Source: Pseudomonadota bacterium (GTDB lineage: Bacteria > Pseudomonadota > Alphaproteobacteria > Micropepsales > Micropepsaceae). Taken from it: a DNA stretch of 11,386 nucleotides. Shown in pieces: positions 1-7,197 of the stretch (position 1 is its first letter; each line of letters begins with the position of its first letter). The notes below the pieces were generated by a model. That model did no database searches. It saw only the letters and a list, made by a program, of their open reading frames with translations, and was not told the DNA's origin. A program made the position numbers and the translations under genes. The stretch spans positions 1 through 11,386 of the forward strand of contig JAKAVI010000350.1 of NCBI GenBank assembly GCA_021817355.1, in the 5' to 3' direction.

Positions 1-26
1 TTGAGAACTGCTGGATCCTGGGCCGT

Positions 27-1814
27 TTAATATACGCGGGCCTTGGGCTTGATGTATTCGATGTCGTTCGACAGCGTGTAACTGTGCACCGGCCGGTAAT
101 CGATGCTGACTTCCCCGGACTTAATGTCGAGCCATGCCAGGGTATGTTTCATCCAATTGACGTCATCACGCTGTGGAAAATCCTCGCGGGCGTGAGCGCC
201 CCGGCTTTCCTGACGAATGACAGCACCGGCGACAGTAACCGCTGCCAGCGCAATCAGATTTTCAAATTCCAGGGTTTCCACCAGGTCAGAATTCCAGATC
301 ATTGAGCGATCGGACAGGCGAACGTCTTCTTTTGACCGATAGATCTCCGCAATCCGCCGTTTTCCGGACTCCAGGGTCTCTCCGGTCCGAAATACGGCTG
401 CGTCTTCCTGCATGGCGCGCTGCATCTGCATACGCAGTTGCGCGGTTGGCGTGCTGCCGCTGGCATGGCGCAGACGATCCAGTCGCCCAAGCGCGTCCTG
501 TCCGGCATCTTTGCGCAGCGCCGCGTGCTTTTGATTAGGCTCGAGGTTTTTGGCGCACTGCATGCCGGCAGCCTTGCCGAATACGACAAGGTCGATGAGT
601 GAATTGGAACCGAGCCGGTTGGCACCGTGTACCGAGACGCAGGCCGCCTCGCCAACCGCCATTAGACCCTGAATGACGGTGTCTGGATTGCCGTCTTTCA
701 GTGTCAAGGCATCGCCCATGTAATTGGTCGGAATGCCACCCATATTGTAGTGAACGGTGGGCAATACGGGGATGGGTTCCTTGGTGACATCGACGCCGGC
801 GAAGATGCGTGCGCTCTCCGAGATGCCAGGCAGGCGTTCATGAATGATCTTGGGATCGAGGTGGGAAAGATGCAGGTGGATGTGATCCTTGAGTGGCCCG
901 ACGCCACGCCCCTCACGAATTTCCATCGTCATGGCACGACTGACTACATCGCGTGAGGCCAGGTCCTTGGCGCTGGGGGCATAACGCTCCATGAAGCGTT
1001 CGCCTTGTGAATTGGTCAGATAACCGCCTTCACCCCTCACTCCTTCGGTGATGAGAACGCCGGCACCATAAATGCCGGTGGGATGAAATTGCACAAACTC
1101 CATGTCCTGTAGCGGAAAGCCGGCCCGCAGCACCATGGCGTTGCCGTCTCCGGTCTGGGTATGGGCGCCCGTGCACGAAAAATAGGTGCGGCCATAGCCA
1201 CCGGTGGCAATGATGACGCGGTGGGAACGGAAGCGATGGATGGTGCCATCGTCGAGATTCCAGGCCATCAGTCCGCGTACCGCGCCGTCTTCGACGATCA
1301 GGTCGAGGGCGAGGTATTCGATGAAGAAGTTGGTGTCGTGCTTGACGCATTGCCCGTAGAGCGTATGCAGCATGGCATGGCCAGTACGGTCGGCAGCGGC
1401 GCAGGTGCGCTGTACAATGCCCTCACCAAAATTCGAGGTCATGCCGCCAAAGGCGCGCTGATAGATTTTTCCGTCCTCAGTGCGGCTGAAGGGCACGCCA
1501 AAGTGCTCGAGTTCGTATACTGCCTCTGGCGCATTGCGGCAAAGAAACTCGATAGCGTCCTGATCTCCCAACCAGTCCGACCCCTTGACGGTATCGTACA
1601 TATGCCAGCGCCAATCGTCCTCGCCCATATTGCCAAGCGAGGCGGCAATACCGCCTTGCGCCGCCACAGTGTGACTGCGGGTCGGGAAAACCTTGGTGAT
1701 GCAAGCGGTTTTGAGCCCGCTCGCCGCCGCTTCGAGAGTGGCCCGCAAGCCGGAACCTCCGGCTCCAACTACGACAACGTCATAGGTATGATCAGTGATC
1801 TCGTAAGCGGTCAT
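27..1814 (-). CDS. sdhA: Succinate dehydrogenase flavoprotein subunit
   Basis: Catalytic subunit of complex II (succinate:quinone oxidoreductase), which oxidises succinate to fumarate at a covalently bound FAD on the cytoplasmic face of the inner membrane. The 595 residues match the family's full length. The FAD-binding GAGGSG lies at residues 17-22 and the flavin-linking histidine is H48 in SHTVAAQGG. Active-site residues of the family are present: H244 in HPTG, the catalytic R288 in ASRDVV, H355 in HYNMGG and R400 in GANRLGSNS. It is the third gene of a minus-strand sdhC-sdhD-sdhA operon and starts 18 bases after the sdhD stop, with only a weak Shine-Dalgarno (GGACC). The expected next gene, sdhB, does not follow within the 26 bases left in the window; a full-length sdhB lies on the opposite strand at 6059-6853. 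Identity is certain. Fumarate reductase is unlikely given the adjacent SdhC/SdhD type. Confidence 0.98.
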   Translation of the reverse strand: MTAYEITDHTYDVVVVGAGGSGLRATLEAAASGLKTACITKVFPTRSHTVAAQGGIAASLGNMGEDDWRWHMYDTVKGSDWLGDQDAIEFLCRNAPEAVYELEHFGVPFSRTEDGKIYQRAFGGMTSNFGEGIVQRTCAAADRTGHAMLHTLYGQCVKHDTNFFIEYLALDLIVEDGAVRGLMAWNLDDGTIHRFRSHRVIIATGGYGRTYFSCTGAHTQTGDGNAMVLRAGFPLQDMEFVQFHPTGIYGAGVLITEGVRGEGGYLTNSQGERFMERYAPSAKDLASRDVVSRAMTMEIREGRGVGPLKDHIHLHLSHLDPKIIHERLPGISESARIFAGVDVTKEPIPVLPTVHYNMGGIPTNYMGDALTLKDGNPDTVIQGLMAVGEAACVSVHGANRLGSNSLIDLVVFGKAAGMQCAKNLEPNQKHAALRKDAGQDALGRLDRLRHASGSTPTAQLRMQMQRAMQEDAAVFRTGETLESGKRRIAEIYRSKEDVRLSDRSMIWNSDLVETLEFENLIALAAVTVAGAVIRQESRGAHAREDFPQRDDVNWMKHTLAWLDIKSGEVSIDYRPVHSYTLSNDIEYIKPKARVY

Positions 1815-1832
1815 GGCGTGAGGTCCAAATTT

Positions 1833-2207
1833 TTAAAGCGCGATTCGGTACATGGCGAACAAGCTTGCCGCAGCAACGGCCCAGGCGAACGCCTTATTGA
1901 GGACAAGTAGAACAATTTTATTGCCATCGTGATGCACGTAATCCTCGATCACGACCTGGATGCCAAGCTGCATATGGACGACAGAAGCAATGACAAACAG
2001 CACCATGAGGACTGCGGATATAGGGGCATGTAGGAAAAGCAGAACCTGTTCGCGCGAGGCCCCGACGAGATTGAGCATGGAAAACCCGAGCCAGCAGGAC
2101 AGCGGTACAAGAGCTGCCGCGCTCACCCGCTGGCGCCAGAAATGCTCGACTCCTGAATGGGCACTGCCCAGTCCTTCAACCCTGGACAACGGGGTGTGAT
2201 AGGCCAT
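1833..2207 (-). CDS. sdhD: Succinate dehydrogenase membrane anchor subunit SdhD
   Basis: Small hydrophobic subunit (124 aa) that, with SdhC, anchors SdhA/SdhB to the inner membrane and helps form the heme b and ubiquinone sites. Three membrane segments can be seen at about residues 30-48, 55-82 and 97-121. H78 in the second helix (VVHMQLGI) is the likely heme b ligand, and D89-Y90 in IEDYVH matches the conserved Asp-Tyr pair near the quinone site. The reading frame stays open upstream to 2474, but that part lies inside sdhC and does not resemble SdhD. The start at 2207 gives the usual N-terminus (MAYHTPLSRVEGLGSA) and overlaps the sdhC stop as TGATG, a one-base overlap that suggests translational coupling. 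Confidence 0.95.
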   Translation of the reverse strand: MAYHTPLSRVEGLGSAHSGVEHFWRQRVSAAALVPLSCWLGFSMLNLVGASREQVLLFLHAPISAVLMVLFVIASVVHMQLGIQVVIEDYVHHDGNKIVLLVLNKAFAWAVAAASLFAMYRIAL

Positions 2208-2623
2208 CACATACCTCCGAACGAGAACAGGCCGTAGAGATAGATACCCGCGGCCAGAAAAATGGAAAGGCTGATGATCGCAACGCTTATCCGGTTGGCA
2301 AATCGCGGTGCAAAGCCATAGCCGAAGTCCCAGGCGAGGTGGCGAATGCCATTGAGCAGGTGAAAGCAAAGCGACCACACAAAGCCGAATACGAAAATCT
2401 GCCCGACCCAGGTAAAAACCAGTGTGCCAAAGGTGGCATAGGCATCCGGACCGCTGGCCAGGGCCATCAGCCACCAGGCCAGTCCTGCCATGCCAATGCT
2501 TAGTCCGACGCCGGTCGTGCGATGCACGATCGAGGTCATCATCGTCGGGCTCCAGCGATAGATCTGGAGGTGGGGCGAAAGCGGGCGCTGACGCGCCCCG
2601 GAGCGAACGGCATTATCGGCCAT
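2207..2623 (-). CDS. sdhC: Succinate dehydrogenase cytochrome b556 subunit SdhC
   Basis: First gene of the sdhCDA operon. It encodes the 138-residue cytochrome b anchor of complex II, located in the inner membrane. The signature SPHLQIYRW is at residues 16-24. It is followed by SIVHRTTG (31-38), whose S31 and R35 correspond to the ubiquinone-binding Ser/Arg of the family. Three membrane helices lie at about 38-57, 66-90 and 111-133. The NGIRHLAWD motif carries H95, the expected axial heme b ligand. The start codon has a good Shine-Dalgarno (GGAAG, five bases upstream), and a promoter can be seen 35-62 bases further upstream at 2658-2685. The stop codon overlaps the sdhD start by one base. Confidence 0.96.
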   Translation of the reverse strand: MADNAVRSGARQRPLSPHLQIYRWSPTMMTSIVHRTTGVGLSIGMAGLAWWLMALASGPDAYATFGTLVFTWVGQIFVFGFVWSLCFHLLNGIRHLAWDFGYGFAPRFANRISVAIISLSIFLAAGIYLYGLFSFGGM

Positions 2624-2657
2624 GGAAACTTCCGAAAAGCTGGACAGATCGGGGCGG

Positions 2658-2685
2658 AGTGTAGGGGCCTAAGCCCTCAAGTCAA
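2658..2685 (-). promoter_or_regulatory. Probable sigma-70 promoter of sdhCDA
   Basis: Reading the minus strand, TTGACT (2685-2680; five of six bases match TTGACA) is followed after 16 bases by TACACT (2663-2658; four of six match TATAAT). The spacer holds GGGCTTAGGCCC, a short inverted repeat with four-base arms. The element sits 35-62 bases upstream of the sdhC start, leaving a short 5' leader that includes the GGAAG ribosome binding site. No equally good promoter was found for rpe on the other strand of this 218-base divergent region. Confidence 0.65.
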
Positions 2686-2784
2686 CGTGAAGCTGAAGGC
2701 AGGATGAGCCCGGTCTTGCCGTCGGATTGTCGCACCGCAGCGGCAGGGACCTGGGCCGGGCCCTAAATTGTCCCTCCCTTCCGG

Positions 2785-2798
2785 GGGGCAATGGCCCC
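2785..2798 (+). repeat. Small hairpin in the rpe leader
   Basis: GGGGC, a four-base AATG loop and GCCCC form a perfect five-base-pair hairpin 43 bases upstream of the chosen rpe start. It lies in the 218-base gap (2624-2841) between the divergent sdhC and rpe genes. It has no U-rich tail, so it is not a typical terminator; any role in the rpe leader is unknown. Confidence 0.3.
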
Positions 2799-2841
2799 TG
2801 ATGCCTTGCGGCCACATCGAGAATCCGGCACTGCTTTGAGT

Positions 2842-3498
2842 ATGACCCCAGTCCGTATTGCGCCGTCCATCCTGTCCGCAGATTTCGCGCAACTCGGCGC
2901 GGAGGTGGCAGCGGTCGATGCGGCGGGCGCTGATTTCATCCACATAGACGTGATGGATGGCCACTTTGTGCCCAATCTCACCATCGGCCCGGTGGTGGTC
3001 CGCGCCTTGCGTCCCCACAGCCGCAAAATCTTTGACTGTCACCTGATGATTGCTCCGGCAGATCCCTACATCGAGGCCTTTGCAGAAGCCGGCGCCGACA
3101 TCATTTCGGTCCATCCCGAAGCTGGCCCGCACGTGCACCGCACATTGCAACTGATTCGGAGCCTAGGGAAGTCTCCTGGAATAGTCCTCAATCCGGCCAC
3201 CCCCATCCAGGCGATCGATTATGTCCTCGATCTGGTCGATCTGGTTTTGATAATGAGCGTCAATCCCGGATTTGGCGGCCAAAGTTTCATCGACAGCCAG
3301 CTGCGCAAGATCGAGGCGGCGGCCGAGCGTATCGCCAAAACCGGCCGCCAGGTCGCCCTTGAGGTAGACGGCGGGATTACTATCACCACGGCCCGTCAAG
3401 CGGTGTCCGCAGGCGCAGATGTGCTGGTAGCGGGCACGGCGGTGTTCAAAGGGGGCAGGGACAATTATGCCGCGAATATCGCGGCATTGCGCGGATGA
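2842..3498 (+). CDS. rpe: Ribulose-phosphate 3-epimerase
   Basis: Interconverts D-ribulose 5-phosphate and D-xylulose 5-phosphate in the cytoplasm, in the pentose phosphate pathway (and in the Calvin cycle where present). The 218-residue TIM-barrel protein has the family's motifs: [10 protein letters not shown] (6-15), [12 protein letters not shown] (34-45), CHLMI (66-70), [12 protein letters not shown] (138-149) and EVDGGI (174-179). The metal ligands H34, D36, H67 and D176 are all present, D36 and D176 also being the acid/base pair. The frame is open back to an ATG at 2791, which would add 17 residues foreign to the family. I chose the ATG at 2842 because it gives the normal N-terminus, though its Shine-Dalgarno is poor and a TTG two codons upstream (2836) is possible. 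The stop overlaps the next start as ATGA. Confidence 0.96.
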   Translation: MTPVRIAPSILSADFAQLGAEVAAVDAAGADFIHIDVMDGHFVPNLTIGPVVVRALRPHSRKIFDCHLMIAPADPYIEAFAEAGADIISVHPEAGPHVHRTLQLIRSLGKSPGIVLNPATPIQAIDYVLDLVDLVLIMSVNPGFGGQSFIDSQLRKIEAAAERIAKTGRQVALEVDGGITITTARQAVSAGADVLVAGTAVFKGGRDNYAANIAALRG

Positions 3499-5222
3499 AC
3501 GAGGCCGTGATGGGCGCGGAGCGCCATGTTTCTAAAGCTACAGGCGCCGCCCTGCCACTGGCGCTGGTTCCCGAACTTGCCGCCGCTGAAGCGGACCTAC
3601 TCATTACGCCATGGCGCACGGCCTGGCGCCGTAACTGGTTCTATCGCCGACTGCTAAAGGGCAAGCTGTGCGATCGCCTTCATTATCAGCCATCCGACTT
3701 GATGCCGCGCCAGCTCGAACGCGCCGAAATGCTGCTGCGAGGACGCTTCAACTTCGCCGGCGACAGCGTGGAAATCCAGAGCGGTTCGATCTTTGACAAG
3801 CCCTCGCCGTCGGCTGGCTGGGCGCAGTCCCTGCACGCCTTCGACTTTCTGCCAGCTCTTGCCAATGCCGGAGGCGAGCCTGCCCGGATCTTGGCGACCA
3901 ATCTCATCGCTCAATGGCTCAAGCGCTATCCGCGCTATCGCGAACCGCAGTGGCAGACCGAGGTGACGGCCCGCCGGCTGATCAATCTTTTCACGCATGG
4001 GCGTTTTGTGATCGCCAACTCGGATTTGGTGTGGCGGTCCAGGCTCTTTGTGTCCGTCCAGGAGCAAGCGCGGCTGTTGGGGCGCGTCGCCCACAAGGCT
4101 CCGGAAGGCCTGGCACGTCTGGAGGCAGCCGCTGCATTGGCGCTTTCCGGCGCCTGCCTCGACGATGCCCCCAGGCGGCTGGACCTGGGATTGCAGAGAT
4201 TTGAGGCGGAGATTCTGGCGCAGATCCTTCCCGACGGCGGCCATGTGGACCGCTGCCCGGAAACCTTGATGCACGCCTTTCGCTATCTGGTGATGGTGAT
4301 CGAGGCCGCCCAGGCGATGTCCCATCCTGTACCGTCAAGCCTTCTGTCTGCGCGCGACCGCATGGCGCCGATGCTGCGCTTCTTTCGCAACGGCCAGGGA
4401 ACGCTTTGCCTCTTCAATGGCGGCCATGAGGGAGACCGGGGCACACTCTCATCCCTGTTGCAGCGTGACGAGGCTGGCGGGATGCCGTTTGGCTTTGCGC
4501 CCCACTCCAAGTTCCAGCGGCTGACCGCCGCCAAAAGCTTGGTTGTGATGGATGTCGGGCCATTTCCAACCGGCGTCTATGCCAACAGCGCCCACGCTGG
4601 CTGCCTCGCCTTTGAGTTCTGCTCCGGAGCACAGCGCGTGGTGGTAAATTGCGGTAGCAGTCCGAAGTGGGATGGGGCGCTGCGCTCGACAGCAGCCCAC
4701 TCCACAGTCACGGTCGCGGATACCTCTATGGGTCAGGTGCTGCGTTGGGACTTCGCGCGCCGGCGCATCGGGCCGCGCATGCTCGGCGGTCCGCACCAGG
4801 TTGACAGCGAACGCCTCGATGCAGCCCAGGGAACCAGCGTTTCTGGCAGTCATGACGGATATTTGCACGGCTTTGGCCTGGTACATGCCCGCCAGCTCAG
4901 TCTGTCCGCCGATGGCGCGAGGCTCATCGGCAAAGATCGGCTGCTGCCCAAAGCGGTGCGCCGGAGCAAGTCTCAGGTCGCGGTAAGATTTCATCTTCAC
5001 CCCGATATCCGCGTCTCTCAGGCCCAAGGGGGAGGACTGTTGTTGAAACTCCCGGGTGGGGAAGGCTGGCGCTTCCGCTGTGGTAGCGAGCCCGCCATTG
5101 AAGGCAGCGTCTATGTCGGCAGCAACACGCCCAGACGCTGCGAGCAGATTGTCATCACGGGTGAGGTGGGTGGCGAAGTCCTGGAGCTGGTCTGGATGTT
5201 TGAGCGGATGAACGTCGCATGA
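3495..5222 (+). CDS. Heparinase II/III family protein (polysaccharide lyase-like)
   Basis: A 575-residue protein with the architecture of the heparinase II/III family: an alpha-helical (alpha/alpha toroid-like) N-terminal half to about residue 300, then a beta-rich C-terminal domain of the Hepar_II_III type. Recognisable stretches are [14 protein letters not shown] (247-260), FNGGHEG (307-313), [12 protein letters not shown] (367-378) and RSTAAHSTV (397-405); the last two are typical of the family's C-terminal domain. Known members cleave uronic-acid polysaccharides such as heparin by beta-elimination, but the real substrate of these alphaproteobacterial homologues is not known to me. No signal peptide is visible, which argues for the cytoplasm and against a role in digesting external polysaccharide. 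The start overlaps the rpe stop and the stop overlaps the methyltransferase start, both as ATGA, so the three are probably co-translated. Confidence 0.88.
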   Translation: MNEAVMGAERHVSKATGAALPLALVPELAAAEADLLITPWRTAWRRNWFYRRLLKGKLCDRLHYQPSDLMPRQLERAEMLLRGRFNFAGDSVEIQSGSIFDKPSPSAGWAQSLHAFDFLPALANAGGEPARILATNLIAQWLKRYPRYREPQWQTEVTARRLINLFTHGRFVIANSDLVWRSRLFVSVQEQARLLGRVAHKAPEGLARLEAAAALALSGACLDDAPRRLDLGLQRFEAEILAQILPDGGHVDRCPETLMHAFRYLVMVIEAAQAMSHPVPSSLLSARDRMAPMLRFFRNGQGTLCLFNGGHEGDRGTLSSLLQRDEAGGMPFGFAPHSKFQRLTAAKSLVVMDVGPFPTGVYANSAHAGCLAFEFCSGAQRVVVNCGSSPKWDGALRSTAAHSTVTVADTSMGQVLRWDFARRRIGPRMLGGPHQVDSERLDAAQGTSVSGSHDGYLHGFGLVHARQLSLSADGARLIGKDRLLPKAVRRSKSQVAVRFHLHPDIRVSQAQGGGLLLKLPGGEGWRFRCGSEPAIEGSVYVGSNTPRRCEQIVITGEVGGEVLELVWMFERMNVA

Positions 5223-5941
5223 CACAGGCGTCCTGGTACTGGCGGGCCTGTGTGGTTGGTGCCTACATGGCTGCCCGCTTTCGGCCGCTGCCCAAACTGA
5301 ACGATCGGCTTTGCAATATCTGCGGCTACCATGGTCCGTTCGGTCCAGGTGGCAAGGGAACGCGGAATGACGCAAGGTGTCCACGCTGCCGCTCGGTTGA
5401 GCGCGACCGTCTGTTCAAGTTATGGCTTGAGGAAGAACCGCAATCTCTTGAGCAAAAAGATATTTTGCATTTTGCACCAGAGCGCAGCCTGGCCTCCCTG
5501 GTTCGCCCACTGGCGCGCCGTTATCGTAGTGCGGACATCGCCCCCGGTCGGGCTGATTTGGTTTTGGACATCGAACAGCTCGCATTGCCGTCCGCAAGCG
5601 TTGAGGCTGTCATCTGCGCCCATGTGCTTGAGCATGTTAACGACGCGAGGGCTCTTGGCGAACTCTTCCGCATATTGGCGCCGGGCGGTCTGGCGGTGAT
5701 TTCCGTACCCATCGTCGAGGGCTGGTCCGCCAGCTACGAAAATCCGGCAATCGTCACGGCGCGGGAGAGGGCACTGCATTTCGGGCAATGGGACCATGTC
5801 CGCTATTACGGCGCCGATCTGCGCGACAGGATCCGGGCGGCCGGGTTCGGCTTGCGGGAATTCACCGCAAGTCCGGGCGCGGCGGTGCGCCATGGCCTCA
5901 TCCGAGGCGACACGCTGTTTATTGCGCAGAAGCAGAGCTAA
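5219..5941 (+). CDS. Zinc-ribbon class I SAM-dependent methyltransferase
   Basis: A 240-residue protein with two parts. Near the N-terminus, CNIC (32-35) and CPRC (54-57) form a probable four-cysteine zinc ribbon, followed by SVERDRLFKLWL. The rest fits a Methyltransf_11-like Rossmann domain: the strand ILHFAPE (82-88) stands where motif I should be, SADI (104-107) and the acidic D117 follow, then AHVLEHV (134-140) as motif IV and ILAPGG (152-157) as motif V. The usual glycine-rich GxGxG loop is missing and replaced by HFAPE, a variant I recall from some sugar- or polysaccharide-associated methyltransferases. The acceptor is unknown. Its ATGA overlap with the heparinase-like gene suggests a shared task, possibly on a glycan, but that is inference. 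The final stop is followed by 117 bases and then sdhB on the same strand. Confidence 0.85.
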   Translation: MTQASWYWRACVVGAYMAARFRPLPKLNDRLCNICGYHGPFGPGGKGTRNDARCPRCRSVERDRLFKLWLEEEPQSLEQKDILHFAPERSLASLVRPLARRYRSADIAPGRADLVLDIEQLALPSASVEAVICAHVLEHVNDARALGELFRILAPGGLAVISVPIVEGWSASYENPAIVTARERALHFGQWDHVRYYGADLRDRIRAAGFGLREFTASPGAAVRHGLIRGDTLFIAQKQS

Positions 5942-5988
5942 TGCATGCGACACGGCAGCCCGGTAGGTGGGCTAACTGTGTTACATCA

Positions 5989-6017
5989 TTGCAGCCAGAA
6001 GGTCGGGTTGCTATTCA
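5989..6017 (+). promoter_or_regulatory. Weak candidate promoter for sdhB
   Basis: TTGCAG (5989-5994) and TATTCA (6012-6017) are separated by 17 bases. The -35 matches four of six consensus bases and the -10 only three. It lies in the 117-base gap between the methyltransferase gene and sdhB, about 42 bases upstream of the sdhB start. A small hairpin, AGCCC/GGGCT, lies just upstream (5957-5973) but lacks a U-tract. Without this promoter sdhB would depend on read-through from the rpe operon. Confidence 0.22.
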
Positions 6018-6045
6018 GAAACGGCTTTGAATCGGCCGCCAGGCC

Positions 6046-6051
6046 AAGGAG
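6046..6051 (+). promoter_or_regulatory. Ribosome binding site deciding the sdhB start
   Basis: A strong AAGGAG sits seven bases upstream of the ATG at 6059. It settles the sdhB start against the upstream in-frame ATG at 5945, which would add 38 residues unlike any SdhB. Confidence 0.85.
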
Positions 6052-6058
6052 TTGTTCC

Positions 6059-6853
6059 ATGGTGCAGTTTACATTGCCGCGTGGTAGCGAGCCCAAATCG
6101 GGCAAGGTGTGGCCGGGTCCGACCACTGCCAATGGGAAAAAGCCCAAACGAACCAAAGACTTTCGGGTCTACCGCTACAATCCGGATGATGGAGGCAACC
6201 CTGCCATCGACACCTATCGTGTGGATCTGGAGAATTGCGGACCCATGGTTCTTGATGCGCTCATCAAGATCAAGAATGAGGTCGACCCGACGCTGACCTT
6301 CCGTAGATCCTGCCGCGAAGGGGTTTGCGGCTCCTGCGCAATGAACATTGACGGTAAGAATACCCTAGCCTGCACCAAGCCCATCAGCGAGATCTCCGGC
6401 TCGGTCAAGGTTTATCCCTTGCCCCATATGTCTGTGGTCAAGGACTTGGTGCCTGATCTGAACAACTTCTACGCGCAGTATGCCTCCATTGAACCCTATC
6501 TACAGACCAAGACGCCAACACCAGAGAAGGAATGGCGCCAGTCTCCCGAGCAACGGGACAAGCTGAACGGGCTTTATGAGTGCATTCTCTGTGCCTGCTG
6601 TTCGACCTCGTGCCCCAGCTATTGGTGGAATTCGGAACGCTACCTCGGTCCGGCTGCGCTCCTGCAATCCTATCGCTGGCTGGCTGACAGTCGTGACGAG
6701 GCCAAGGGAGAGCGCCTGGATCGACTAGAAGATCCGTTCCGCCTCTATCGCTGCCATACCATCATGAACTGCGCCAATACCTGCCCCAAGGGACTTAACC
6801 CGGCTGAGGCCATTGGCGAAATCAAGCAACTCCTGGTCAAGCGGAGCGTCTGA
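6059..6853 (+). CDS. sdhB: Succinate dehydrogenase iron-sulfur subunit
   Basis: Electron-transfer subunit of complex II (264 aa), passing electrons from the SdhA flavin through three iron-sulfur clusters to ubiquinone. The N-terminal ferredoxin domain holds the [2Fe-2S] cysteines C85, C90, C93 and C105 (CREGVCGSC). The C-terminal domain holds C175, C178, C181 and C242 for [4Fe-4S] and C185, C232 and C238 for [3Fe-4S] ([11 protein letters not shown] and [12 protein letters not shown]). All cluster ligands are intact and the length is normal, so the gene appears functional. What is odd is its place: it is on the plus strand, about 4.2 kb from sdhA, separated by the sdhC/D/A operon's divergent neighbours (rpe, heparinase-like, methyltransferase). 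In most relatives sdhB directly follows sdhA. Confidence 0.98.
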   Translation: MVQFTLPRGSEPKSGKVWPGPTTANGKKPKRTKDFRVYRYNPDDGGNPAIDTYRVDLENCGPMVLDALIKIKNEVDPTLTFRRSCREGVCGSCAMNIDGKNTLACTKPISEISGSVKVYPLPHMSVVKDLVPDLNNFYAQYASIEPYLQTKTPTPEKEWRQSPEQRDKLNGLYECILCACCSTSCPSYWWNSERYLGPAALLQSYRWLADSRDEAKGERLDRLEDPFRLYRCHTIMNCANTCPKGLNPAEAIGEIKQLLVKRSV

Positions 6854-6909
6854 AGTCCAGAGACTTTGTCACGCTGCGGCGGTACCCGAAGACCTCCAAT
6901 GTTCAGTCT

Positions 6910-6926
6910 GGGCACCACAGGGCACC
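6910..6926. repeat. Short tandem direct repeat in the convergent gap
   Basis: GGGCACC occurs at 6910-6916 and again at 6920-6926, a ten-base period, and the core GGCACC recurs at 6940-6945. They lie in the 111-base gap between the ends of sdhB and the rubredoxin gene. Ten-base spacing would put the first two on the same face of the helix, but chance similarity is quite possible. Confidence 0.3.
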
Positions 6927-6932
6927 TAGATT

Positions 6933-6957
6933 TGCCCACGGCACCGGGGTGGGGGCA
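6933..6957. terminator. Possible weak bidirectional terminator hairpin
   Basis: TGCCCAC (6933-6939) can pair with GTGGGGGCA (6949-6957): seven base pairs with two bulged G residues and a nine-base loop. It lies between the convergent ends of sdhB and the rubredoxin gene, eight bases beyond the latter's stop. There is no U-tract on either strand, so factor-independent termination would be inefficient. Confidence 0.25.
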
Positions 6958-6964
6958 GGGTGTG

Positions 6965-7138
6965 TTAGAGTTCGACCATGTCAAAGTCAGACTTGGGGGT
7001 TCCACAGAGCGGGCAAACCCAGTCATTGGGAATGTCTGCCCAGCGCATCCCTGGGGGGATGCCCTCGTCAGGATCACCTTTTTCCTCGCTATAGAGATAG
7101 CCGCAGGTGCGGCATTGCCAGGTTTTATAATCGGCCAT
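6965..7138 (-). CDS. Rubredoxin
   Basis: A 57-residue one-electron carrier with a single iron bound by four cysteines. The pairs are CRTCG (C9, C12) and CPLCG (C42, C45), with the family's linking sequence containing DPDEGIPPG (22-30) and the aromatic W33 and W40, and the usual end PKSDFDMVE. Length is typical of a single-domain rubredoxin. It is the last gene of a minus-strand series: diiron protein, P450, rubredoxin, starting 59 bases after the P450 stop. Rubredoxins commonly supply diiron enzymes (alkane hydroxylase AlkB, rubrerythrin-type proteins), so the diiron gene at 8548-9408 is a plausible partner; supply to the P450 would be unusual. No strong Shine-Dalgarno lies at the normal distance; a GAGGGA is separated from the start by a perfect palindrome (see 7139-7165). 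Confidence 0.96.
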   Translation of the reverse strand: MADYKTWQCRTCGYLYSEEKGDPDEGIPPGMRWADIPNDWVCPLCGTPKSDFDMVEL

Positions 7139-7165
7139 CAATAAGCGGTGCGCGCACCGTCCCTC
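7139..7165 (-). promoter_or_regulatory. Rubredoxin leader: GAGGGA, 14-base palindrome, start
   Basis: On the minus strand a GAGGGA (7165-7160) directly abuts the perfect palindrome CGGTGCGCGCACCG (7159-7146), which is followed by seven bases and the ATG at 7138. If the palindrome folds as a hairpin, GAGGGA is brought to an effective spacing normal for a ribosome binding site. A nine-codon reading frame (MRDGARTAY) starts at 7168 and ends in a TGA overlapping the rubredoxin ATG as TGATG. The palindrome is certain; its role is inference, and it could equally be an operator. Confidence 0.5.
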
Positions 7166-7179
7166 ATAGCAATGCTCGG

Positions 7180-7193
7180 CCCGCCGTCGCGGG
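7180..7193 (-). repeat. GC-rich hairpin just after the P450 stop
   Basis: CCCGC and GCGGG with a four-base loop form a perfect five-base-pair stem four bases beyond the P450 stop, in the 59-base gap before rubredoxin. There is no U-tract. It may stabilise the mRNA end or attenuate transcription into rubredoxin, or mean nothing. Confidence 0.3.
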
Positions 7194-7197
7194 TGGC

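Noticed and set aside
1161..1910. Plus-strand open frame (249 codons) opposite sdhA and the end of sdhD
   Set aside because: It is a mirror frame of the strongly conserved sdhA sequence and resembles no protein family.
2208..2474. Upstream extension of sdhD to a start at 2474
   Set aside because: The extra residues lie in another frame of sdhC and do not look like SdhD; the TGATG overlap at 2207 gives the normal N-terminus.
4449..5384. Long minus-strand open frame (311 codons) opposite the heparinase-like gene
   Set aside because: It is antisense to a well-supported gene and has no recognisable motif or ribosome binding site.
5945..6058. Upstream extension of sdhB to the ATG at 5945
   Set aside because: The extra 38 residues are unlike any SdhB, and a strong AAGGAG stands at the right distance before the ATG at 6059.
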